Assembly: GCA_018402605.1 (NCBI GenBank)
Contig: JAGYIK010000029.1
Location: forward strand, 1 to 12,883
Source of the DNA: Litorivicinus sp.
Lineage (GTDB): Bacteria > Pseudomonadota > Gammaproteobacteria > Pseudomonadales > Litorivicinaceae
Length of the DNA: 12,883 bases
Direction: 5' to 3'
The notes below the pieces were generated by a model that had not been told where the DNA came from, did no database searches, and worked only from the letters and a program-made list of their open reading frames with translations. Positions 1 through 7,053 of this stretch are shown in pieces. A program made the translations under genes and the position numbers. Within the stretch, counting starts at the first letter, position 1. The number at the start of each line of letters is the position of its first letter.

Positions 1-9
1 TGCGTACAT
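1..9 (-). CDS. 5' end of a leftward gene, possibly a phasin (3 codons visible)
   Basis: Only the first three codons (Met-Tyr-Ala) lie in the window. The start is supported by an AGGAGA Shine-Dalgarno sequence at 16-21 on the minus strand, 6 nt before the ATG, and by a sigma70-like promoter further upstream. The gene lies just downstream of phaR on the same strand, behind three TGC/GCA palindromes. A phasin (phaP) is the commonest PhaR target and a frequent phaR neighbour, so that is my inference. Three residues cannot establish identity. Confidence 0.4.
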
Positions 10-36
10 GGGATCTCTCCTGGTTCATCAAATAAA

Positions 37-113
37 TTGTGCGGTGCACAAGGTTTGGGGAAAAGATACCATGTTGCAGTGCAACGTCAACACTTTTTTG
101 TGCATTGCACCAA
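37..113. promoter_or_regulatory. Three TGC/GCA palindromes, candidate PhaR operators
   Basis: Three inverted repeats of one type lie within 77 bp: TTGTGC-GGT-GCACAA at 37-51, GTTGCA-G-TGCAAC at 73-85, and GTGCA-T-TGCAC at 100-110. The middle one lies between the -35 and -10 of the leftward promoter and the first lies in the leader. PhaR proteins of PHA producers are known to bind TGC-rich palindromes upstream of phasin genes and are released by nascent PHA granules. phaR itself starts 459 bp away, so local PhaR control is the likely reading. The exact PhaR motif in this organism is not known to me. Confidence 0.5.
63..90 (-). promoter_or_regulatory. Sigma70-type promoter of the gene at the left edge
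   Basis: Reading leftward, a -35 TTGACG (85-90, 5 of 6 consensus) is followed after 16 bp by a -10 TATCTT (63-68, 4 of 6). Transcription would start near 55-57, giving a leader of about 47 nt that contains the AGGAGA ribosome site. A perfect 13-bp palindrome (73-85) fills most of the spacer, a classic position for a repressor. Confidence 0.45.
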
Positions 114-122
114 AAAGAATGC

Positions 123-572
123 TCAGTCTTTAGTCGGAGTCATTTTGCCAAGCATGGATTTTGACATCGACTCCCAAAGTTTCATATTGTCTTCGGTCAT
201 CTTCTGCAGCATCCCAATGGGCGTGGCCCCAATGACGGTGCGCATTTGATCCTGCATGGTTTCTTGCTGATTGAGGAAGAACGAGATCGACTGCTCAAGG
301 AAATGTGCCATATTGGTTTGCATGCCGGAGCCGTAGAAACGAATCAGATGTTGCAGCACCTCATTGGTGAGGACATGTTCGCCAGCATCATTTTCTTGTT
401 CCAAAATAATCTGTAACAGAATCGTGCGTGTCAGGTCTTCGCCGCTTTTCGAGTCCAGGACACGGAAACGTTCATGGCCCAGAACGAGATCGCGGACGTT
501 ATCGATGGTGACATAGCAACTCTGTGAGGTGTCATAGAGGCGGCGATTGGGGTATTTTTTCAGAGTTCGCAT
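123..572 (-). CDS. phaR: PHA synthesis repressor PhaR
   Basis: A 149-residue DNA-binding repressor that senses PHA granules and controls phasin and PHA synthesis genes. The N-terminal PHB-accumulation DNA-binding domain is clear: KKYPNRRLYDT at residues 5-15 is the family signature, followed by the conserved block around SGEDLTRTILLQII (about 43-56). The C-terminal part, including the HFLEQSISFFLNQQ helix, fits the PHB_acc regulatory domain. I chose the ATG at 572 because the signature follows at once, as in homologues, and AAGG lies 6 nt upstream. The same frame is open to 677, and an ATG at 617 would add 15 residues (VRVRHNN...) but has no ribosome site. It diverges from phaC and reads toward the probable phasin gene. 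Length is normal and there is no frame damage. Confidence 0.93.
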   Translation of the reverse strand: MRTLKKYPNRRLYDTSQSCYVTIDNVRDLVLGHERFRVLDSKSGEDLTRTILLQIILEQENDAGEHVLTNEVLQHLIRFYGSGMQTNMAHFLEQSISFFLNQQETMQDQMRTVIGATPIGMLQKMTEDNMKLWESMSKSMLGKMTPTKD

Positions 573-654
573 GCGATTGCCTTGATTTCTGGGATTATTA
601 TGACGAACTCTAACCATAAATGCGGCTTTGCGCAAAAGGATTAAGGGGCTTTGT

Positions 655-2264
655 TTGCAGGGATTCCAGGGCTTCAACCGCGATGATCAGGAATGGATCC
701 AAGTCTGGTTGAAACGACTCTCGCACGAAACTGAGCTCGTGAAATTCTTCGAGCCAGGCGGTTTTTCCGAGCTTGGGCACGCACTCACCGCCATGTCTGT
801 CGAGGACCCCGAGCGATTTCAGCGACTTTCCACAGAGGTGATGCCGGAGGTTCTGGGCGTTCTGTGTGCCACCGATCGTGAGGAGCATGCGTGGGACACC
901 CTGTTTGATTCAGTGATGGATCGCTTCCCTGAAATGGAGGCCATGGATCGTGGGCAGATTCTGTGGTTGTTGCGTCAGCTCAGTGAGACCGATGCCCTCA
1001 TCCACAAGCTGAAAAAGACGCTCGAGTCCGGTGAGATTGATTTCACCAAGGGGTTAGAGAACTGGCGCACCGATGTCCTCAACGGCTCGATATTGCCGGA
1101 CACCTTGCGGCCGGGTGCATTTCAGTTGGGTGAAAACTTGGCTGCGACACCGCGATGAGGCTTTGAGAACCAGCTGCTTCACTGATTCAATACCAATTCC
1201 ACGCACGCTCAAGTCCATACCAACCCGATTTTGCTGATTCCGGCCTATGTGAATCGGTTTTATATCCTCGATTTGTCCGAAGAATATCTTCCATGGTGCG
1301 GTGGCTTTTGGATCAGGGTCATACCGTCTTCTTGATGAGTTGGGTGAATCCGACAGATCTGCTGGCCAACTATGATATGACACATTACGTGCTGGACGGC
1401 GCGCTGACCGCTGTTGATCAGATCGAACGGATGGCGCCGGAATCGAAAATCCAGTTGATGGGGTATTGCGCCGGCGGTGTGATCGCCACCATCCTCGCAG
1501 CTTGGATGAAAGCACGGGGTGATCACCGCGTTGTGTCGCTGACATTACTGACGACCTGCGAGCTGGACTACAGCCGCCGGCCCCTTGGGTCAACTGGTGT
1601 CCCGTGAGCGCATTGATGCGTTGAAGAAACCGCTCACAGACCTCGGTTACTTACCGGCTGAACTGATGCTGCGTACCTTTGCTAGCCTCAGACCACACGA
1701 TCTGTTGTTCGGCCGGATTCTCAATTCCTATGTCTTTGGCGAACGCGCAAAACCATTTCCGTTGTTGCACTGGTTGGGTGACGGGACCCGCACGCCGGCC
1801 GCATTGGTGCTCTGGACGCTTGAGCACCTCTATCTTGAGAATCGCTTGGTTGGCCCAAACCCCTTCTGAACTGGAGGGACAGGAAATCAATCTCAAACAG
1901 ATCGATATTCCAGTCTTTGTGATGGCGGTTTTTGAAAATGATATCTCGCCCTGGCAGGGTGTGGTGGCTGTGCATGATGCATTTACCTATCTTCGCTGAC
2001 GCTTGTGTTAGGAAAAGGCGGGGATTACGCTAACTCGGAGGATCAACCCGGGCCGAAGTGATGTCAGGACAATGATTACTTTTTACACGCATCTGAACCA
2101 CAAGCGATCTGATTCGCGCAACACATGGTACGGAAGCTGTGATCCCCTGGGAGGACTTCTTGGTTTCAACGGCAAGGGACCAATGGGCGCGCTCGTTGCC
2201 CCGGGTGGCGTATTCGGCCAATCATTGAGCTGGCTCCAGTCGGTATGCGTCCCGGCAGCCATAA
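655..2264 (+). pseudogene. phaC: Class I-like PHA synthase, frameshifted
   Basis: Polymerises (R)-3-hydroxyacyl-CoA into PHA at the granule surface. The reading is in pieces: frame 1 from 655 to about 1275, frame 3 about 1280-1575, frame 1 about 1580-1865, frame 2 about 1865-1980, then short pieces to a TAA at 2262. Landmarks include NWRTDVLNG (about 1060), PILLIPAYVNRFYILDLSEEY (about 1230-1290), the lipase-like box GYCAGG with the nucleophile Cys (about 1465), the FENDISPW block holding the catalytic Asp (about 1930), and a C-terminal IIELAP-RYASRQP tail. The region of the catalytic His (GHI-INPP) near 2020-2050 is scrambled by indels. The frame-1 opening allows TTG 655, with AAGGGG 6 nt upstream; TTG 628 is an alternative without such a site. 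The N-terminal 140 residues resemble typical class I synthases little. Corrected length is about 536 residues, slightly short. Confidence 0.85.
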
Positions 2265-2290
2265 AAAGCTGGCCCACCAGGCCCCTTCAG

Positions 2291-3780
2291 TTACTTCCAC
2301 GTTATCGAAAATTCTGGGCCCGCCCGAAGACCCGTTGGCCAGCGTGCAGTAATGGTTTTCATGTGGGTAGAAGCGCACACCATCGACCATGCATGTGTAG
2401 CACCAAAGAGACTCCGCTTCCAGCCGCCGAAGCGTATGAAATGCCATCGGCACAGGAATCGGCACGTTCACACCTTACTTCTCCAGCCCACTTTGGACAT
2501 TCTCAGTAAACTGACGCGCGGTGTCGCCATCGCGTGTGAAGATTGCGGTGCCATTGCCGTAATTCATGGGCATTAATGAGATCCAGGGCCTCAGCGTAGC
2601 TCGACGCGCACCAATTGAGAGTACGACCGAAGACTTCGGTCATAAATTCGCATACCAGGCTTGACGTGATCAAACAGGGTTGGCCCAACAAAGTGACCCA
2701 TTTTCTGAACCTGGACGGTAAAGCGCACCATCAATGATCAGCGTTGCGCCCTCATTCACCCCTTGATCGATGTAACCGCTGACCTTATCTGCGTGTTCGC
2801 GCGGTCACAAGATATCCCATGTGTGGCTCGGGTTCTTGCCAAGACCTGGCCCCACTTGCATGTTCGCGATCTCTACCTTGAGGTCGGAGACCAGTTTGTC
2901 GGCGACAGCATCACCGACACAGACTGCCACAGAAATCGCCATGCAGCGCTCGCCTGCCGATCCATAGGCGGCTCCCATCAGTGAGTTCACGACCTGTGCT
3001 GGGTCGGTCGGGCATCACGACCATGTGGTTTTTGGCGCCCCCAAGTGCTGACGTTGCCGTGGGCACTGGCAGTTGTGATAGATGTACTCCGCGATCGGTG
3101 TTGAGCCGACAAAGCTCACGGCCTGCACCCGTGATCGGTGAGTAACACATCGACCGACTCTTTATCACCTGTTAACTACGTTAAAGACGCCATCGGGTAA
3201 AACTGCTTCTTTCATGAGCTCCGCTAACCGATACGGTGTGGACGGATCTTTTTCCGATGGCTTCATGACGAAGGTATTGCCAGCCAGGCAATGGCGACCG
3301 AAACATCCACATCGGCACCATGGCAGGGAAGTTAAACGGACTGATGCCAGCGCACACACCCATCGGCATCATCAGGCTGTAACTATCGACTTCACGACCG
3401 ACATTCAGACTGTGCTCACCTTTTAACAAATGCGGGATGCCACAGGCAAACTCGACCACTTCCAGACCACGGGTCAGTTCACCCTGTGCGTCTGAGAAGA
3501 CCTTGCCATGCTCAGATGTAATGAGGGTCGCCAGTTCATCGGCATGTTGCTCAACGAGGGCCTTGAACTTGAATAGGATGCGGGCTCGATTCAGGGGCGT
3601 GACCTGTTTCCAGCTCGCAAAGGCGGCTTCTGCGTTGGCAATGGCTTGACGGGTTTCATCAGCAGATGACAGTGCAACTTGAAGCCGTGGTTCGCCACTG
3701 GCTGGATTGAATACGGTGGCTGTGCGGCCGGATGTGGAGGCGACCGCTTGGCCGCCAATGAAATTTCCAAGTGTGGTCAT
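2291..3780 (-). pseudogene. mmsA: Methylmalonate-semialdehyde dehydrogenase (CoA-acylating), frameshifted
   Basis: An aldehyde dehydrogenase of valine and thymine breakdown that converts methylmalonate semialdehyde to propionyl-CoA with NAD+ and CoA. Start at ATG 3780 (MTTLGNFIGG), with GAGGAG about 7 nt upstream. The first 160 residues read cleanly to SPFNFPAMVPMWM. The gene then changes frame repeatedly: MKPSEKDPST (about 3250), GSTPIAEYIY (about 3080), GAKNHMVVMPD (about 3020), the catalytic Cys in GSAGERCMAIS (codon 2943-2945), ALDLINAHE (about 2590), and VPIPVPMAFH (about 2450), ending FSITWK with stop at 2293-2291. All expected blocks occur in order and the corrected length (about 496 residues) is normal for MmsA. 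One indel is plainly one extra base in VVN-GDKESVD near 3170. It is divergent from a LysR gene and convergent with phaC. Confidence 0.9.
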
Positions 3781-3806
3781 CTGATGTCTCCTCAATGAAT
3801 GTTGGT

Positions 3807-3835
3807 ATTAAAGATGTTCATGTTTGATACTACAA
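3807..3835 (-). promoter_or_regulatory. Candidate mmsA promoter
   Basis: On the minus strand, TTGTAG (3830-3835) and TTTAAT (3807-3812, 5 of 6 for a -10) are separated by exactly 17 bp, which places a start near 3800 and a 20-nt leader carrying the GAGGAG ribosome site of mmsA. The -35 match is only 3 of 6, which suits a promoter that needs an activator such as the adjacent LysR protein. Confidence 0.35.
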
Positions 3836-3872
3836 CAGCAGATTATGCGTTTATGATGCATCAAATTTGATA
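3823..3872. promoter_or_regulatory. Candidate LysR operator between mmsA and the LysR gene
   Basis: ATCAAATTTGAT at 3860-3871 is a perfect 12-bp palindrome, and it shares bases with another perfect one, TGATGCATCA at 3854-3863. The heptamer TTTGATA occurs at 3823-3829 and again at 3866-3872, 43 bp apart (about four helical turns). LysR-type regulators commonly bind a recognition and an activation site in the gap between their own gene and a divergent target, so this arrangement fits control of mmsA and autoregulation. It is a sequence-based inference. Confidence 0.45.
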
Positions 3873-3888
3873 GATCTAAAGGGTGATG

Positions 3889-4764
3889 ATGCGTCTGAAC
3901 TGGGAAGAAGCGCGCTACTTTCTGGCCGTGGCTCGAACTGGGCAGCTGAAAAAGGCGGCCGAGCACCTGGGTGTCTCAACGATCACCCTATCGCGACACT
4001 TGGCTCATCTCCAAGGGCAAGCATCGGCGCCGCTCTTTCATCGCCACCCCAAGGGCTTGCGTTTAACCGATGAAGGCAGTCGGTTGCTACTCCACGTTGA
4101 GCGCATCGAGGCTGAGTTTGAAGAGGCCCGCGATGCACTGTTTGCCGGCGGCACTCAGGGGGTGTCAGGAACGGTGCGGATTGCGGCGCCTGAAGGCTTT
4201 GCACTGACGATCTTGGTGCCCAAGTTGACGCATTTGCAGGCGCGATCACCTGATCTGCGCGTGGAGATCGTCCCACAGATCCCAGGATTTTCCTTGTCCC
4301 GTCGCGAGGCTGATATTGCTGTCATGGTCGGCCGGCCCACAGATCGGCATTTACTCTGTGAGAGTCTCGGGCGCTATCAACTGGGTGTCTATGCTAGTGA
4401 AGACTACCTCGCGCGATATGGTGAACCGCACACAGTCGATGCCCTGATGGATCACGTACTGATCGGCTATGTGGATGATTTGCTCTACAGCCAAAGCCTC
4501 AATTTAGCGACCTCTGTTTGGCCGAACTGGCAATCACAATTCAGTGTCTATTCACCGATTGGGCAGGTCCATGCGGTGCGTTCCGGGCTGGGTATTGGTG
4601 TCTTGCACGAGTTTTTGATTCGGCCCGACGACGGTCTTGTGAGGGTGTTACCGGAGATTCGACTTGAGCGGGAGTTCTACCTGGTCACCCATCAAAACCT
4701 GCAGCGGATTCCGCGTGTGCGTGAGGTTATGCGGTTTTTACGGACACTGACGCATTTCTCGTGA
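3889..4764 (+). CDS. LysR-family transcriptional regulator
   Basis: A 291-residue LysR-type regulator. The N-terminal winged helix-turn-helix covers about residues 3-65, with AVARTGQLKKAAEHLGVSTI as the helix-turn-helix region and PLFHRHPKGLRLTDEG as the wing. A linker helix (about 70-85) leads to a substrate-binding-like effector domain from about residue 95 (GTVRIAAPEGFA) to the end. The start is ATG 3889, with AAAGGG 6 nt upstream; ATG 3886 and GTG 3883 are in frame just before it. The frame is intact. It is divergent from mmsA and most likely regulates it in response to an intermediate of valine or propionate metabolism. The ligand cannot be told from the sequence. Confidence 0.92.
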   Translation: MRLNWEEARYFLAVARTGQLKKAAEHLGVSTITLSRHLAHLQGQASAPLFHRHPKGLRLTDEGSRLLLHVERIEAEFEEARDALFAGGTQGVSGTVRIAAPEGFALTILVPKLTHLQARSPDLRVEIVPQIPGFSLSRREADIAVMVGRPTDRHLLCESLGRYQLGVYASEDYLARYGEPHTVDALMDHVLIGYVDDLLYSQSLNLATSVWPNWQSQFSVYSPIGQVHAVRSGLGIGVLHEFLIRPDDGLVRVLPEIRLEREFYLVTHQNLQRIPRVREVMRFLRTLTHFS

Positions 4765-5023
4765 CCGTCTGATGACCACTCAAACAGCGACACCGACACG
4801 CCCAAGTGATCTCAGCTGAGGTCGGTGGCTTGCCCTACGATCAGCTTTTGCAGTTTTGAGATCATCATTTCGATTACTGAGTGAGTTTAAATTTGTGCTG
4901 TTTTCGGTACTTTGAGTACGGGTATCCGAGACAAAATAAACTACTGGATTGCTTCTCATGGAACGTGGTGAGCCACAGATGCTGGTGCTGTTGCCGAACT
5001 TGGTTTGAATTGGAGCCAAAATG
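4765..5023. other. Intergenic stretch without a recognisable gene
   Basis: No convincing coding region is seen between the LysR gene and the abiE operator region. It includes a perfect CTCAGCTGAG palindrome (4811-4820), extended with one G-T pair to 4808-4823, but no T-run follows, so I do not call a terminator. A TTGAAT (5005-5010) with TTAAAT 17 bp later (5028-5033) is a possible promoter for abiEi; its -10 falls within the left arm of the inverted repeat described next. Confidence 0.5.
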
Positions 5024-5113
5024 CGGCTTAAATCGCCGTAAAAACGCATTTTAATAAACCCATGTTATGTGTGCCAGTTTAGTATCTGGCAAATTTTACG
5101 GCGATTTATGCCG
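5024..5113. repeat. Inverted repeat upstream of abiEi, candidate AbiEi operator
   Basis: The arms 5024-5043 and 5094-5113 are reverse complements in 19 of 20 positions, including a perfect 15-bp core (TAAATCGCCGTAAAA and its complement). The centres are 70 bp apart. Each arm also contains a small dyad (CGGC...GCCG). The pair lies 38-128 bp before the antitoxin start. AbiEi antitoxins of type IV systems, studied in Serratia, repress their own operon by binding inverted repeats in the promoter, so an operator role is the natural reading. A TAGTAT at 5080-5085 between the arms is a possible -10 but lacks a good -35. Confidence 0.6.
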
Positions 5114-5151
5114 TTAATTTTAGATTGATTGAACTCATGCAGGGGGTGCAT

Positions 5152-5944
5152 GTGAACCAGCCGTTGAGTTTGAGGAGTATCCGGCAAAAACGCGCGCGGA
5201 GAGTTCCTGAAGGCACCGTTTCCTTACGGAATGTTAGCCACTAAAAGTGGTTAATGGCGAACGGCTGAATGGGACACACACGCTCGATAAGCGCCAAATC
5301 TAAGAAGTTGTTACGGTTGACCAATGGTGTGTACAGCCAGTACCACGTTCCCCTGCGTTGGGAGGGGTGTTGTTGCATCCCTACAGCGTATGGAGGCTGT
5401 GGACAGTGAATCCATGCCAGCTGTCGTGGTTGGAGGTCTGACCGCGCTCTCTCTTTGTCGGGTCTGCGCAGTACTTGGCATTCGGTCAGTGCCCTCGTGT
5501 GCATCTCTATGCTGCTGGCCCCTGCCAACATGCTGCGCTCCACAACCACCACCCAATCTATCCAAACCATCCTGACGATGTGATGGAGAATATTGCATTT
5601 CATCATGGGCATGTGTGGGATATAGACCGCCCTCCGGTGTGGCTCTCCTGTCCAGAAAAAGCAATATTTGAGGTGCTGGCCGATGTGCCGTCGCGTGTCA
5701 TTTGAGCATGCGGACGAGCTGATGCAAGGATTGATCACCGTGTCGCCAACAAAGATCGATACCCCGTTGAAAGCCTGTCGCAACATCAAAGTGAACGCCG
5801 GGTTCCTTGGTTTGCAAAGAGACAAGGCTATGCATGGGTCAATCAGTTAAATGATGGCACCATGACTTAGGTTCAGGTAAGCGCTTCATTGCCAAGGGCG
5901 GAACGTACTCCAAAGCGATTACCTTATCACCGTTCCGACAATAA
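5152..5944 (+). pseudogene. abiEi: Type IV TA antitoxin AbiEi, frameshifted
   Basis: The transcriptional repressor and antitoxin of the AbiE system. It must be pieced together: RRVPEGTVSL...KWLMANG...LRLTNGVYS...VPLRWEG (frame 1, 5152-5370, with stops near 5242 and 5266), VVASLQRMEAV...VVVGGLTALSLC (frame 2, to about 5458), GSAQYLAFGQCPRVHLYAAGP and MENIAFHHGHVW...PEKAIFEVLADVPS (frame 3, to about 5695), SFEHADELMQGLITVSP...CRNIKV (frame 1), FAKRQGYAWVNQLNDGT, and finally DLGSGKRFIAKGGTYSKAITLSPFRQ ending at TAA 5942. This order matches the family: N-terminal winged helix, GG-TAL and VHLY blocks, then the PEKAI-EVL and DLG-GKR-KGG C-terminal blocks. GTG 5152 has AGGGGG 5 nt upstream; ATG 5137 has none. 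Corrected size is about 264 residues, normal for the family. abiEii follows after 32 nt. Confidence 0.82.
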
Positions 5945-5976
5945 ATGATGTCGGCTGATGATGAGGGAATTGAGTG

Positions 5977-6885
5977 ATGGATCGACGCAGTAGCTATTAC
6001 AAACAAGCGCAACTCTGGTGCAAGATGCCATTTATCGCAAAACAGCCATGCTTTGCGCTCAAGGGCGGCACTGCGATTAATCTTTTTGTAAGAGAGCTGC
6101 CCCGTTTATCGGTGGATATCGATCTGGTGTTTTTACCCAAAATATCACGGGATGAGGCGTTAGCGGAAATTCGCAGAAGCCTCGATGCGATTGCCGCAGA
6201 GCTATCCTCCGTAAAAGGAGTTGAAGTCACCCGAGCGTACCAGTTTAAGCAGGATAGCCTGCGGCTGATCGTCAATCGGAGCGACGTGCGGGTCAAGGTG
6301 GAACTGTCACCTGTACTACGAGGCACTGTCTATGCCCCTCAAATGATGAAACTATGCGCAGCCGCTGAAGCTGAGTTCGGTGAAGTTGAAATGTCTGTAG
6401 TGGCATTGGAAGACCTCTACGCGGGTAAAATCTGCGCAGCGCTCGATCGGCAGCATCCAAGGGATCTGTTTGACGTGAAGTGGCTGGTAGACTCAGAGGG
6501 GTTGACCGACGGGATACGTAAAGCGTTTTTGGTGTATCTCTCAAGTCACAATCGGCCAATGTCTGAGTTGCTCAGGCCACAGTTTAAGGATCTTTCAGAG
6601 ATTTACGCGGGCGAATTTGCCAATATGACTGAGAAAAACGTTCCATTATCGGAGCTGGAGGCGGTCAGAGAGAGTTTGGTGGAGCGCATCCATGACACCC
6701 TAACCAGCGCAGATAAGGCCTTTTTGGTGTCATTTAAAAAGTGTGCTCCCGATTGGTCATTGCTTGAGCTGGAGGGTGTTGATCAACTCCCTGCTCTCCG
6801 TTGGAAACAGGTGAATTTGGCGAGAATGCCGTCGAGGAAGCATCAAATGGCTTTAGAGAAACTGAAACAGGTTCTAGGAATGTGA
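5977..6885 (+). CDS. abiEii: Type IV TA toxin AbiEii, nucleotidyltransferase
   Basis: A 302-residue AbiEii/AbiGii-family nucleotidyltransferase toxin, known in phage abortive infection and plasmid stabilisation; the family inhibits growth through nucleotidyl transfer. Motif I is KGGTAINLF (about 29-37) followed by the metal-binding DID at 47-49 (SVDIDL). A third acidic residue sits in VKVEL (E109), and the family's K-(x)n-HPRDLFD block is at 151-166 (GKICAALDRQHPRDLFD). All expected catalytic residues are present, so the enzyme should be active. The ATG at 5977 follows GAGGGA by 8 nt; GTG 5974 directly before it is an alternative and would add one residue. It is cotranscribed with the antitoxin 32 nt upstream. 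An intact toxin beside a broken antitoxin would be harmful, which suggests the abiEi breaks are not real. Confidence 0.93.
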   Translation: MDRRSSYYKQAQLWCKMPFIAKQPCFALKGGTAINLFVRELPRLSVDIDLVFLPKISRDEALAEIRRSLDAIAAELSSVKGVEVTRAYQFKQDSLRLIVNRSDVRVKVELSPVLRGTVYAPQMMKLCAAAEAEFGEVEMSVVALEDLYAGKICAALDRQHPRDLFDVKWLVDSEGLTDGIRKAFLVYLSSHNRPMSELLRPQFKDLSEIYAGEFANMTEKNVPLSELEAVRESLVERIHDTLTSADKAFLVSFKKCAPDWSLLELEGVDQLPALRWKQVNLARMPSRKHQMALEKLKQVLGM

Positions 6886-7053
6886 CATAGCCCAGTCTCT
6901 CTTTTACTCCGAACATGGATCGGATCAACCTTTCGTTCGCGAATGCGTGATTTCGCAAATGTGTTGGACGGCTCGAGAACTGAGTGGTCTGATGCTCCGA
7001 ATTTTTGTAAACACACCTGTGTAACGCGTTGCACAAATTAGGAACATATTGAG
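6886..7053. other. Gap between abiEii and prfC
   Basis: 168 bp with no coding signal. It must contain the 3' end of the abiE transcript and probably a prfC promoter, but I see no T-tailed hairpin and no strong -35/-10 pair. A 12-bp dyad (ACACA-CC-TGTGT, 7011-7022) lies 31 bp before the prfC ATG; its role is unknown. The AGGAA ribosome site of prfC is at 7040-7044. Confidence 0.4.

Noticed and set aside
1054..1593. 179-codon open frame on the minus strand over phaC
   Set aside because: The plus-strand reading has PHA synthase motifs, including the Cys box; the antisense frame is Arg/Ser-rich shadow coding.
2265..2290. Hairpin CTGG-CCCA-CCAG between the phaC and mmsA stops as a bidirectional terminator
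   Set aside because: A 4-bp stem is too weak and there are no T-runs of use on either side beyond a short A-tract at 2263-2267.
655..3780. Disruption of phaC or mmsA by an insertion sequence or recombination
   Set aside because: No transposase, terminal repeats or foreign segment is visible; all conserved blocks stay in order with near-normal spacing.
4808..4823. Dyad GATCTCAG-CTGAGGTC as a LysR-gene terminator
   Set aside because: The palindrome has no loop and no following T-run, so a rho-independent terminator is not supported.
4780..5049. 89-codon minus-strand frame between the LysR gene and abiEi
   Set aside because: No ribosome site or recognisable domain, and it runs across the left arm of the inverted repeat; composition looks non-coding.
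5241..5825. 194-codon open frame on the minus strand
   Set aside because: It is antisense to abiEi, which has recognisable conserved blocks on the plus strand; the protein resembles nothing I know and has no ribosome site.
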